A DNA stretch of 64,000 bases from Luidia sarsii. Taxonomy: Eukaryota; Echinodermata; Asteroidea; Paxillosida; Luidiidae. The stretch is from contig OX465119.1 in the NCBI GenBank assembly GCA_949987565.1, positions 8,984,895 through 9,048,894 on the forward strand, in the 5' to 3' direction. The position numbers and the translations under genes are program-made. The notes below the pieces were generated by a model. The model saw nothing but the letters and a program-made list of their open reading frames with translations, had not been told where the DNA came from and searched no databases. Position 1 is the first letter of the stretch. Each line of letters begins with the position of its first letter. Of the stretch, positions 54,228 to 64,000 are shown piece after piece.

Positions 54228-56266
54228 CAGGTGGAGAGAGAGTGGGGAGAGGGGCAGGTGGAGAGAGAGTGGGGAGAGGGGCAGGTGGAGAGAGAGAGTG
54301 GGGAGAGGGGCAGGTGGAGAGAGAGTGGGGAGAGGGGCAGGTACAGAGAGAGAGAGTGCATGAGAGGGGCAGGTGGAGAGAGTGGAGAGAGGGGCAGGTG
54401 AAGAGAGAGTGGGGACAGGGGCAGGTAGAGAGAGAGTCGGGAGAGGGGCAGGCAGATAGAGATAGGGAGGGAGATAGGTAGGTAAAACAGAGTGAGGAAG
54501 AGGGGCAGGTGAAGAGAAAGTGGGGAGAGGGGCAGGTGAAGAGAGGGTGGGGAGAGGGGCAGGTAGAGAGAGAGTGGGGAGAGGGGCAGGTAGAGAGAGA
54601 GTGGGGAGAGGGGCAGGTAGAGAGAGAGTGGGGAGAGGGGCAGGTAGAGAGAGAGTGGGGAGAGGGGCAGGTAGAGAGAGAGTGGGGAGAGGGACAGGTG
54701 GAGAGAGAGAGTGGGGAGAGGGGCAGGTATAGAGAGAGTGGGGAGAGGGGCAGGTAGAGAGAGAGAGTGGGGAGAGGGGCAGGTAGAGAGAAAGTGGGGA
54801 GAGGGGCAGATAGAAAGGGAGGGAGGGAGATAGGCAGATGGAGAGAGAGTGGGGAGAGGGGCAGGTATGGGGAGAGGGGCAGGTAGAGAGGGAGGGAGGG
54901 AGATGGGCAGTTAGATAGAGAGTGGGGAGAGGGGCAGGTAGAGAGAGAGAGTGGGGAGAGGGGCAGGTAGAGAGAGAGTGGGGAGAGGGGCAGGTAGAGA
55001 GAAAGTGGGGAGAGGGGCAGGTATATATAGAGAGAGTGGGGAGAGGGGCAGGTAGAGAGAGAGAGTGGAGAGAGGGGCAGGTAGAGCGAGAGTGGGATCG
55101 GAGAGGGGCAGGTAGAGAGAGAGTGGGGAGATGGGCAGGTAGAGAGAGAGAGTGGGGAGAGGGGCAGGTGGAGAGAGAGTGGGAAGAGGAGCAGGTAGAG
55201 AGTGGGTGAGAGGGGCAGGTGGAGAGAGTGGGGAGATGGGCATGTGAAGAGAGAGTGGGGAGAGGGGCAGGTGAATAGAGAGAGAGTGGGGAGATGGGGC
55301 AGGTAGAGAGAGAGTGGGAGAGGGGCAGGTAGAGAGGGAGGGGGAGAGGGGCAGGTGGAGAGAGAGAGAGTGGAGAGATGGGGCAGGTAGAGAGAGAGAG
55401 AGAGGGGAGAGGGGCAGGTAGAGAGAGAGTGGGGAGAGGGGCAGGTAGAGAGAGAGTGGGGAGAGGGGCAGGTAGAGAGAGAGGGAGGGAGATGGGCAGA
55501 TAGAGAGAGAGAGAGAGAGTGGGGAGAGGGGCAGATAGAGAGGGAGGGAGGGAGATAGGCAGATAGAGAGAGAGTGGGGAGAGGGGCAGGTAGAGAGAGA
55601 GGGGGGCAGGTAGAGAGAGAGAGGGAGGGAGATGGGCAGATAGAGAAAGAGAGAGAGTGGTGAGAGGGGCAGATAGAGAGGGAGGGAGGGAGATAGGCAG
55701 ATAGAGAGAGAGTGGGGAGAGGGGCAGGTAGAGAGAGAGAGAGGGGAGAGGGGCAGGTAGAGAGGGAGGGAGGGAGATGGGCAGATAGAGAGAAAGAGTG
55801 GGGAGAGGGGCAGGTAGAGAGAGAGAGTGGGGAGAGGGGCAGGTAGAGGGAGAGAGTGGGGAGAGGGGCAGGTAGAGAGAGAGAGTGGGGAGAGGGGCAG
55901 GTATATAGAGAGAGAGTGGGGAGAGGGGCAGGTAGAGAGAGAGTGGGGAGAGGGGCAGGTAGAGAGAGAGTGGGGAGATGGGCAGGTAGAGAGAGAGAGA
56001 GTGGGGAGAGGGGCAGGTGGAGAGAGAGTGGGAAGATGGGCAGGTAGAGAGAGTGGGTGAGAGGGGCAGGTGGAGAGAGTGGGGAGATGGGCAGGTGAAG
56101 AGAGAGTGGGGAGAGGGGCAGGTGAAGAGAGAGTGGGGAGATGGGGCAGGTAGAGAGAGAGAGAGTGGGAGAGGGGCAGGTAGAGAGGGAGTGGGGAGAG
56201 GGGCAGGTATATAGAGAGAGAGTGGGAAGAGGGGCAGGTAGAGAGAGAGTGGAGAGAGGGGCAGGT
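54228..56266. repeat. 27-bp purine-rich minisatellite, array 1
   Basis: The basic unit is GTAGAGAGAGAGTGGGGAGA followed by GGGGCAG, 27 bp, with frequent 23-31-bp variants and interspersed GGGAGGGAGGGAGAT units. Because 27 is a multiple of 3, the array reads as ERVGRGAGR repeats on one strand and STCPSPHSL repeats on the other (the 717- and 469-codon minus-strand frames). No start context, splice signals or non-repeat coding sequence support a gene. Confidence 0.92.
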
Positions 56267-59200
56267 AGGTTTGAACTCATGGCATTTTGCATTCTGGAGA
56301 ATATTTGCATATATATTCATAATTATTGTATAATTTTTACGAAAGTGCTTTCAGAGATACAGCCCTTTAAACATATTCAAGTGGAAAAGGACATTTTCAA
56401 AAAAAACTCTTAAATGCCCTAGCGACAGTTATGTTCATTTGAAGCTATCTTAGTAAACAAAAAAAGAAAGTATTTATATGATAGAAGCCAATAACCCCCC
56501 CCCCCAAAAAAAAATCACAATGTGAACCTGTTTTCACCCTCTCCACATAGGCCTACACGTTATAGCATAGCGTCCCATAATACCATTTTTCGCAGAGCAG
56601 GTCACATAATTATATAGTCCCCAGAATTTGACTATCATTCTGGAGGTCTAATGATGAAATGAGTTGGTCGGCTAATTGGCCATGATCTTTTGATGCTTCA
56701 AAAACAGCTGAAAATCCAACATGTGCAGGTCGGCTTGCATCCTAGGGACGATCAGTGAGCCTTGGCACTCAAGCAATGGCAGTAATACCAACTATTCATC
56801 ACCGCCAACGTGAGGCCTTCCACACTATGAACGTCCGATCCGTGTCAAAATCTACACGGGTCCGACCCGTGTCAAATTCTTAAAATTTCAACACGGGTCA
56901 CTTGCAATCCGTTTTCACACTTCTCACTGCAACACTGGAATATGCTCAACACGTGCAATGTTTCGACTTGTGTATTGTGCGATCTTTTCACACTAAACAT
57001 GGGATCACTCTTTCAATATGGATAAGCCCTATACAATCAGAAAATCCCCCTTGCTATATAACAACACTGATGCTGCCACGCATGCACTCGGCCATTACAC
57101 GGGTCGAATTCAAACCAGAGGTGTTCACACTACGGCTTTCAACACATGTCAGACGTCTCAACACGGGTTGACCTCTCTCAACCCACCTCCCAAGCCGGGT
57201 TGGTTTCAACACGTGTCAATTGCACTGTATACGGGTCACTATAATGCCGTGTTGAAATTGTGTAGTTTGAAAAGCTCAGTCTAGTTTACATGGGTCCGAC
57301 CTGTGTCCAACACATAGATTTTTCGCAGTGCGAAAAGGCCTATTGTCAGGTGGAGAGAGAGTGGGGAGAGGGGCAGGTGGAGAGAGAGTGGGGAGAGGGG
57401 CAGGTGGAGAGAGAGAGTGGGGAGAGGGGCAGGTGGAGAGAGAGTGGGGAGAGGGGCAGGTACAGAGAGAGAGAGTGCATGAGAGGGGCAGGTGGAGAGA
57501 GTGGAGAGAGGGGCAGGTGAAGAGAGAGTGGGGACAGGGGCAGGTAGAGAGAGAGTCGGGAGAGGGGCAGGCAGATAGAGATAGGGAGGGAGATAGGTAG
57601 GTAAAACAGAGTGAGGAAGAGGGGCAGGTGAAGAGAAAGTGGGGAGAGGGGCAGGTGAAGAGAGGGTGGGGAGAGGGGCAGGTAGAGAGAGTGGGGAGAG
57701 GGGCAGGTAGAGAGAGAGTGGGGAGAGGGGCAGGTAGAGAGAGAGTGGGGAGAGGGGCAGGTAGAGAGAGAGTGGGGAGAGGGGCAGGTAGAGAGAGAGT
57801 GGGGAGAGGGACAGGTGGAGAGAGAGAGTGGGGAGAGGGGCAGGTATAGAGAGAGTGGGGAGAGGGGCAGGTAGAGAGAGAGAGTGGGGAGAGGGGCAGG
57901 TAGAGAGAAAGTGGGGAGAGGGGCAGATAGAAAGGGAGGGAGGGAGATAGGCAGATGGAGAGAGAGTGGGGAGAGGGGCAGGTATGGGGAGAGGGGCAGG
58001 TAGAGAGGGAGGGAGGGAGATGGGCAGTTAGATAGAGAGTGGGGAGAGGGGCAGGTAGAGAGAGAGAGTGGGGAGAGGGGCAGGTAGAGAGAGAGTGGGG
58101 AGAGGGGCAGGTAGAGAGAAAGTGGGGAGAGGGGCAGGTATATATAGAGAGAGTGGGGAGAGGGGCAGGTAGAGAGAGAGAGTGGAGAGAGGGGCAGGTA
58201 GAGCGAGAGTGGGATCGGAGAGGGGCAGGTAGAGAGAGAGTGGGGAGATGGGCAGGTAGAGAGAGAGAGTGGGGAGAGGGGCAGGTGGAGAGAGAGTGGG
58301 AAGAGGAGCAGGTAGAGAGTGGGTGAGAGGGGCAGGTGGAGAGAGTGGGGAGATGGGCAGGTGAAGAGAGAGTGGGGAGAGGGGCAGGTGAATAGAGAGA
58401 GAGTGGGGAGATGGGGCAGGTAGAGAGAGAGTGGGAGAGGGGCAGGTAGAGAGGGAGGGGGAGAGGGGCAGGTGGAGAGAGAGAGAGTGGAGAGATGGGG
58501 CAGGTAGAGAGAGAGAGAGAGGGGAGAGGGGCAGGTAGAGAGAGAGTGGGGAGAGGGGCAGGTAGAGAGAGAGTGGGGAGAGGGGCAGGTAGAGAGAGAG
58601 GGAGGGAGATGGGCAGATAGAGAGAGAGAGAGAGAGAGTGGGGAGAGGGGCAGATAGAGAGGGAGGGAGGGAGATAGGCAGATAGAGAGAGAGTGGGGAG
58701 AGGGGCAGGTAGAGAGAGAGGGGGGCAGGTAGAGAGAGAGAGGGAGGGAGATGGGCAGATAGAGAAAGAGAGAGAGTGGTGAGAGGGGCAGATAGAGAGG
58801 GAGGGAGGGAGATAGGCAGATAGAGAGAGAGTGGGGAGAGGGGCAGGTAGAGAGAGAGAGAGGGGAGAGGGGCAGGTAGAGAGGGAGGGAGGGAGATGGG
58901 CAGATAGAGAGAAAGAGTGGGGAGAGGGGCAGGTAGAGAGAGAGAGTGGGGAGAGGGGCAGGTAGAGGGAGAGAGTGGGGAGAGGGGCAGGTAGAGAGAG
59001 AGTGGGGAGAGGGGCAGGTATATAGAGAGAGAGTGGGGAGAGGGGCAGGTAGAGAGAGAGTGGGGAGAGGGGCAGGTAGAGAGAGAGTGGGGAGATGGGC
59101 AGGTAGAGAGAGAGAGAGTGGGGAGAGGGGCAGGTGGAGAGAGAGTGGGAAGATGGGCAGGTAGAGAGAGTGGGTGAGAGGGGCAGGTGGAGAGAGTGGG

Positions 59201-59383
59201 GAGATGGGCAGGTGAAGAGAGAGTGGGGAGAGGGGCAGGTGAAGAGAGAGTGGGGAGATGGGGCAGGTAGAGAGAGAGAGAGTGGGAGAGGGGCAGGTAG
59301 AGAGGGAGTGGGGAGAGGGGCAGGTATATAGAGAGAGAGTGGGAAGAGGGGCAGGTAGAGAGAGAGTGGAGAGAGGGGCAGGT
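56267..59383. repeat. 3.1-kb tandem duplication, copy 2
   Basis: It matches copy 1 at an offset of 3,117-3,121 bp through both the unique part and the array, then continues into further array sequence not present in copy 1. No gene lies in either copy; matching short ORFs in the two copies merely reflect the duplication. Confidence 0.9.
56813..57341. mobile_element. MITE-like element rich in ACACGGGTC words, copy 2
   Basis: This is the 53694-54222 element carried along in the 3.1-kb duplication, and I see no convincing sequence difference from it. Confidence 0.5.
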
Positions 59384-62300
59384 AGAGCGAGAGTGGGGAG
59401 AGGGGCAGGTAGAGAGAGAGAGTGTGGAGATAGAGGGGCAGGTATATCGAGAGAGAGTGGGGAGAGGGGCAGGTAGAGAGAGAGTGGGGAGAGGGGCAGG
59501 TAGAGAGAGAGTGGGGAGATGGGCAGGTAGAGAGAGAGAGAGTGGGGAGAGGGGCAGGTGGAGAGAGAGTGGGAAGATGGGCAGGTAGAGAGAGTGGGTG
59601 AGAGGGGCAGGTGGAGAGAGTGGGGAGATGGGCAGGTGAATAGAGAGTGGGGAGAGGGGCAGGTGAAGAGAGAGTGGGGAGATGGGGCAGGTAGAGAGAG
59701 AGTGGGAGAGGGGCAGGTAGAGAGGGAGTGGGGAGAGGGGCAGGTATATAGAGAGAGAGTGGGAAGAGGGGCAGGTAGAGAGAGAGTGGAGAGAGGGGCA
59801 GGTAGAGCGAGAGTGGGGAGATGGGCAGGTAGAGAGAGAGAGAGAGTGGGGAGAGGGGCAGGTAGAGAGGGAGGGAGGGAGATGGGCAGATAGAGAGAGA
59901 GAGTGGGGAGAGGGGCAGGTAGAGAGGGAGGGAGGGAGATGGGCAGATAGAGAGAGAGAGTGGGGAGAGGGGCAGGTAGAGAGAGAGTTGGGAGAGGGGT
60001 AGGTAGAGAGAGAGAGTGGGGAGAGGGGCAGGTAGAGAGAGAGTGGATAGAGGGGCAGGTAGAGCGAGAGTGGGGAGAGGGGCAGGTAGAGAGAGAGTGG
60101 GGAGATGGGCAGGTAGAGAGAGAGTGGGGAGAGGGGCAGGTAGAGCGAGAGTGGGGAGAGGGGCAGGTAGAGAGAGAGTGGGGAGATGGGCAGGTAGAGA
60201 GAGAGTGGGGAGAGGGGCAGGTGGAGAGAGAGTGGGGAGAGGGGCAGGTAGAGAGAGAGTGGGCGAGAGGGGCAGGTGGAGAGAGTGGGGAGATGGGCAG
60301 GTGAAGAGAGAGTGTGGAGAGGGGCAGGTGAAGAGAGAGAGAGTGGGGAGATGGGGCAGGTGGAGATCTGAGTGGGAAAGGGGCAGGTAGAGAGAGAGTG
60401 GGGAGAGGGGCAGGTAGAGCGAGAGTGGGGAGAGGGGCAGGTGGAGAGAGAGTGGGGAGATGGGGCAGGTAGAGAGAGAGAGTGGGCGAGAGGGGCAGGT
60501 GGAGAGAGTGGGGAGATGGGCAGGTGAAGAGAGAGTGTGGAGAGGGGCAGGTGAAGAGAGAGAGTGGGGAGATGGGGCAGGTGGAGATCTGAGTGGGAAA
60601 GGGGCAGGTAGAGAGAGAGTGGGGAGAGGGGCAGGTAGAGCGAGAGTGGGGAGAGGGGCAGGTGGAGAGAGAGTGGGGAGATGGGGCAGGTAGAGAGAGA
60701 GAGTGGGAAGAGGGGCAGGTAGAGAGAGGGTGGGGAGAGGGGAAGGTGGAGGAAGAGTGGGGAGATGGGCAGGTAGAGAGAGAGAGAGTGGGTGAGAGGG
60801 GCAGGTGAAGAGAGAGAGTGGGGAGATGGGTAGGTGAAGAGAGAGTGGGGAGAGGGGCAGGTGAAGAGAGAGTGGGGAGAGGGGCAGGTGGAGAGAGAGT
60901 GGGGAGATGGTGCAGGTAGAGAGAGAGTTGGGAGAGGGGCAGGGAGATAGAGATAGGGAGGGAGATGGGTAGATAAAACAGAGGGAGAGGGACAGGTGAA
61001 GAGGAAGTGGGGACAGGGGTAGGTGAAGAGAGAGTGGGAGAGGGGCAGGTAGAGAGAGAGGGGGTGGGGGAGGGGCAGGTATAGAGAGAGAGTGGGGAGA
61101 GGGGCAGGTGGAGAGAGAGTGGGGAGAGGGGCAGGTAGAGAGAGTTGGGACAGGGGCAGGTAGAGATAGAGAGAGAGGGGAGAGGGGCAGGTCGAGAGAG
61201 AGTTGGGAGAGGGGCAGGTAGAGAGAGAGTGGGGAGAGGGGCAGGTAGAGAGAGTTGGGACAGGGGCAGGTAGAGATAGAGAGAGTGGGGAGAGGGGCAG
61301 GTAGAGAGAGAGTTGGGAGAGGGGCAGGTAGAGAGAGAGAGTGGGGAGATGGGCAGGTAGAGAGGGAGGAAGGGAGATGGGCAGGTAGAGAGAGAGTGGG
61401 GAGAGGGGCAGGTAGAGAGAGAGTGGGGAGAGGGGCAGGTAGAGAGAGAGTGGGGAGAGGGGCAGGTATATAGAGAGAGTGGGGAGAGGGACAGGTATAG
61501 AGAGAGTGGGGAGAGGGGCAGGTAGAGCGAGAGTGGGGAGAGGGGCAGGTAGAGAGAGAGTGGGGAGAGGGGCAGGTAGAGTGAGAGTGGGGAGAAGGGC
61601 AGGTAGAGAGAGTGGGGAGATATGCAGGTAGAGAGAAAGAGTGGGGAGAGGGGCAGGTAGGGGGAGAGTGGGGAGAGGGGCAGGTATATATAGAGAGAGT
61701 GGGGAGAGGGGCAGGTAGAGAGAGAGTGGAGAGAGGGGCAGGTAGAGCGAGAGTGGGTAGATGGGCAGGTAGAGATCAGAGAGAGAGTGGGGAGAGGGGC
61801 AGGTAGAGAGAAAGAGTGGGGAGAGGGGCAGGTAGAGAGAGAGTGGAGAGTAGAGGGGCAGGTAGAGAGAGAGTGGGGAGAGGGGCAGGTAGAGAGAGAG
61901 AGTGGGGAGAGGGGCAGGTAGAGAGAAAGAGTGGGGAGAGGGGCAGGTAGAACGAGAGTGGGAGAGGGGCAGGCAGATAGAGATACGGATCGAGGGGCAG
62001 GTAGAGAGAGTGGGGAGAGGGGCAGGTAGAACGAGAGTGGGGAGAGGGGCAGGTAGAGAGAGAGTGGGGAGAGGGGCAGGTAGAGAGAGAGAGTGGGGAG
62101 AGGGGCAGGTAGAGAGAGAGAGTGGTGAGAGGGGCAGGTAGAGAGAGTGGGGAGAGGGGCAGGTAGAACGAGAGTGGGGAGAGGGGCAGATAGAGAGAGA
62201 GTGGGGAGAGGGGCAGGTAGACAGGGAGGGAGGGAGATGGCCAGGTAAAAACAGAGTGAGGGAAAGGAGCAGGGGAGAGAGTGAGGGAGAGGGCAGGGAG

Positions 62301-62480
62301 AGACAGAGTGAGGGAGAGGGGGAGGTAGAGAAGGGAATAAGGGAGAGGGGCAGGTAGAGAGAGTGAAGGAGAGGGGCAGGTAAAGAGAGATAGGGAGAGG
62401 GGGAAACGAAAATGAGAGGGAGCCGGGAGGGAGGGGGAGGGGGAGATACAGAGGAGGAAGAGGGGACCAGAGAGGGGGTG
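57347..62480. repeat. 27-bp purine-rich minisatellite, array 2 with higher-order repeats
   Basis: It is the same unit as array 1, extended. Larger periods appear: GGTGGAGATCTGAGTGGGAA at about 60358 and 60579 (221-bp period), and GTGGGAAGATGGGCAGG at about 59147 and 59570 (about 424-bp period). The last 250 bp become irregular (GGGAGAGGG, GAAACGAAAATG). Confidence 0.92.
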
Positions 62481-64000
62481 ATAAGTCAACCCACTAGCTA
62501 ATGTAGGCCTCATCCATCATGGTTGAGTTTCACCCACAAAGCTCACTTCATGTTATACAGTCCAATGATATTCGGCATTATCATAAATCTCCAGGTGTGA
62601 ATTATTTTTACAAGTTTCTAAATCAAGGTCACTTATTCCCAGAAAACCTGTGTTAGTGCATGTACTATTGTGCCTTGTCTTGCAACCTTATGCACTTCAT
62701 TTTCATCATTCCCAGGACAGATTTGACGGAACTGCTGAAACACGAAACCCTGACTGGCACAATCAACATGGCAATTATAGTTTACTATTTGGGATGGTCA
62801 CGATCTAATTAGGACTGGATAGCTCAGATGGTAAGAGCACTAGCTGGTAGCTGGTTCAATTTCCTTGACAACTTTTGAAATTAACTACAGGTATCGATCT
62901 ATTTTGGTGTCAAGATGAAATGAACACACTAATTCACTTGGGCTGAGGTAGTGTTTTTTGTTTTATTAAATGCACTACTTTCATTATTAAATGAAACCCT
63001 CTGGCTACAGGCTCCATGTGTCTGCACATCCTTCCTTCAGATCGTCACTCCACCGTCTCAGGTCTGAGACAAAAACCTGTCTCGGGAGACACAACATTAC
63101 TGAAGACATCACTAGTTGTCATGACAACGGCAGCCTGGATCTAGGCAATCATAAGCCTCGAACGGAGATAGAGGGGTGGGGGTTTACTGGGGGGGGGGTT
63201 TCCATGGCAACTGCATCTATGGCAACTGCATCTATAGAAGCGGTGATTGAATATATTTTTTACATGCTCTGCCTCTACGTCTTATAAGAACATGAAAGCC
63301 AAGATGCTCAGATTTTGTCCACCGTCATTTCTCGTAACATGAAGGGTAGGGGTCACACTTCACACCAAATTGCAAATTTAAAACTCCAAATTTTGGCCTA
63401 CTATACTATTTGAATTTGGGTTCACATGCAGCTGGTGTGTCACAAGGACCTACTGTCCCAATTACAGGGCCAATGACCTCCAGGCAAAGTTGCCGTAGCA
63501 ACTGATTCAATAGATAAAACAATATGTTTTGAATGTCAGGGATCACACCTCATCACACAATCACACAAACAAAAACCCTGTAATTAAAGAAATGAGGGCC
63601 TGATCATGATCTTAGCAAGAGCTCTCTCAGAGACAGAATAACAAGTAAAAACAGATAGGAGTGATGAGAAGAAACAAGAAATGAAGGAATGAAGATTGAT
63701 ACAAAGGGGAAGGTTTAAAAATCAGATGCATTGCTGATGTCTCTATAGCTAGGGCAAGACAGAACATTAGCAGTTTGGATCAGAGAGAGAAAGAAGGGTT
63801 ACTTTTAGGGCTTGAAAAAAACCACATCAAACCATCAAGACAAGTTTCAGGTACATGTAGGCAGTACAGCAGGCCCCTCTCTTGTGTCCATAGCTGGGTC
63901 CTACGTCCAAAAAAACCCTCTGAAGCATAATCATGAGGTGCAGCTTAAAACTGACAGTCAGATCCAATTGGAGCAGATCATTTCACCAAATGTTGGCAAT
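62481..64000. other. Flank without recognised gene
   Basis: Contains the SINE-1 fragment at 62740-62860, a duplicated CATGGCAACTGCATCTATGG near 63200-63235, and a weak family B remnant near 63595. A 98-codon ORF at 62991-63287 has no recognisable domain and I do not call it a gene. Confidence 0.5.
62740..62860 (+). mobile_element. SINE-1 fragment
   Basis: CCTGACTGGCACAATCAACA, TAGTTTACTATTTGGGATGG and GGACTGGATAGCTCAGATGG TAAGAGCACTAGC preserve the A box. The B box is changed. Confidence 0.55.

Larger units (their letters stand above)
53146..56266. repeat. 3.1-kb tandem duplication, copy 1
   Basis: The block from AGGTTTGAACTCATGGCA (53146) to the end of the first purine array recurs at 56267 with only a few single-base and short indel differences, including one fewer base in the C run and one fewer in the A run. 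The junction is array sequence GGCAGGTAGG joined to TTTGAACTC, sharing a short TAGG/AGGT microhomology. Confidence 0.9.

Noticed and set aside
54157..56310. 717-codon and 469-codon minus-strand ORFs rich in S, P, L and C
   Set aside because: They are translations of the 27-bp minisatellite, whose unit length is a multiple of three. There is no non-repeat coding sequence, splice signal or start context.
59960..60390. Plus-strand ERVGRGAGR repeat ORFs (and similar frames from 54171 to 62141)
   Set aside because: Same minisatellite in other frames, and several frames are open at once, which is expected for a low-complexity array.
62991..63287. 98-codon plus-strand ORF
   Set aside because: No domain, no splice context linking it to other exons, and it includes a local repeat (ATGGCAACTGCATCT).

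Overview
This is a window of animal nuclear DNA. Its genes are split by long GT-AG introns, and non-coding sequence is full of short inverted-repeat elements, tRNA-like SINEs and minisatellites. The EGF-repeat gene architecture, the transposon types and the recurrent words (TAGGCCTA, TACATGTA) suggest a marine invertebrate deuterostome, most likely an echinoderm. That assignment is inference from style, not from a database match.

Region 1 (1-30,150, minus strand) is the 5' part of one large gene for a secreted or membrane-bound protein of tandem EGF domains, fibropellin/Notch-like in style. A signal-peptide exon (30037-30097) is followed by 22 EGF exons, the last cut by the window start. Each EGF exon encodes exactly one six-cysteine domain. 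The exons are 108-129 bp, and all junctions are phase 1, so any exon can be skipped or duplicated without a frameshift. At least 858 residues are encoded here and the 3' end lies outside the window. Many domains carry the Notch-type O-glucose (C-x-S-x-P-C) and O-fucose (C-x4-S/T-C) consensus sites, with six consecutive domains (EGF15-20) having both. The introns hold several MITE-like families, minisatellites that grew inside them, a 3.86-kb TTAA-flanked transposon, and a decayed partial copy of an EGF exon.

Region 2 (about 30,150-33,750) is the intergenic interval between two divergently transcribed genes. It contains at least four short repeat insertions.

Region 3 (33,750-about 52,990, plus strand) is a five-exon gene for a 220-residue, acidic, low-complexity protein. 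It starts MGCSGS (myristoylation/palmitoylation-type N terminus) and repeats a VEAQPE-like motif across exons. All four introns are phase 1. A long 3' UTR probably ends at an AATAAA near 52,970.

Region 4 (53,146-62,480) has no credible gene. A 3.1-kb block occurs twice in tandem at near identity, each copy carrying about 1.1 kb of single-copy-like sequence with a MITE-like element, followed by a 27-bp purine-rich minisatellite. The second array continues to about 62,480. The long reading frames there are artefacts of a repeat unit divisible by three. The remainder (62,480-64,000) holds a SINE fragment and otherwise unremarkable sequence.
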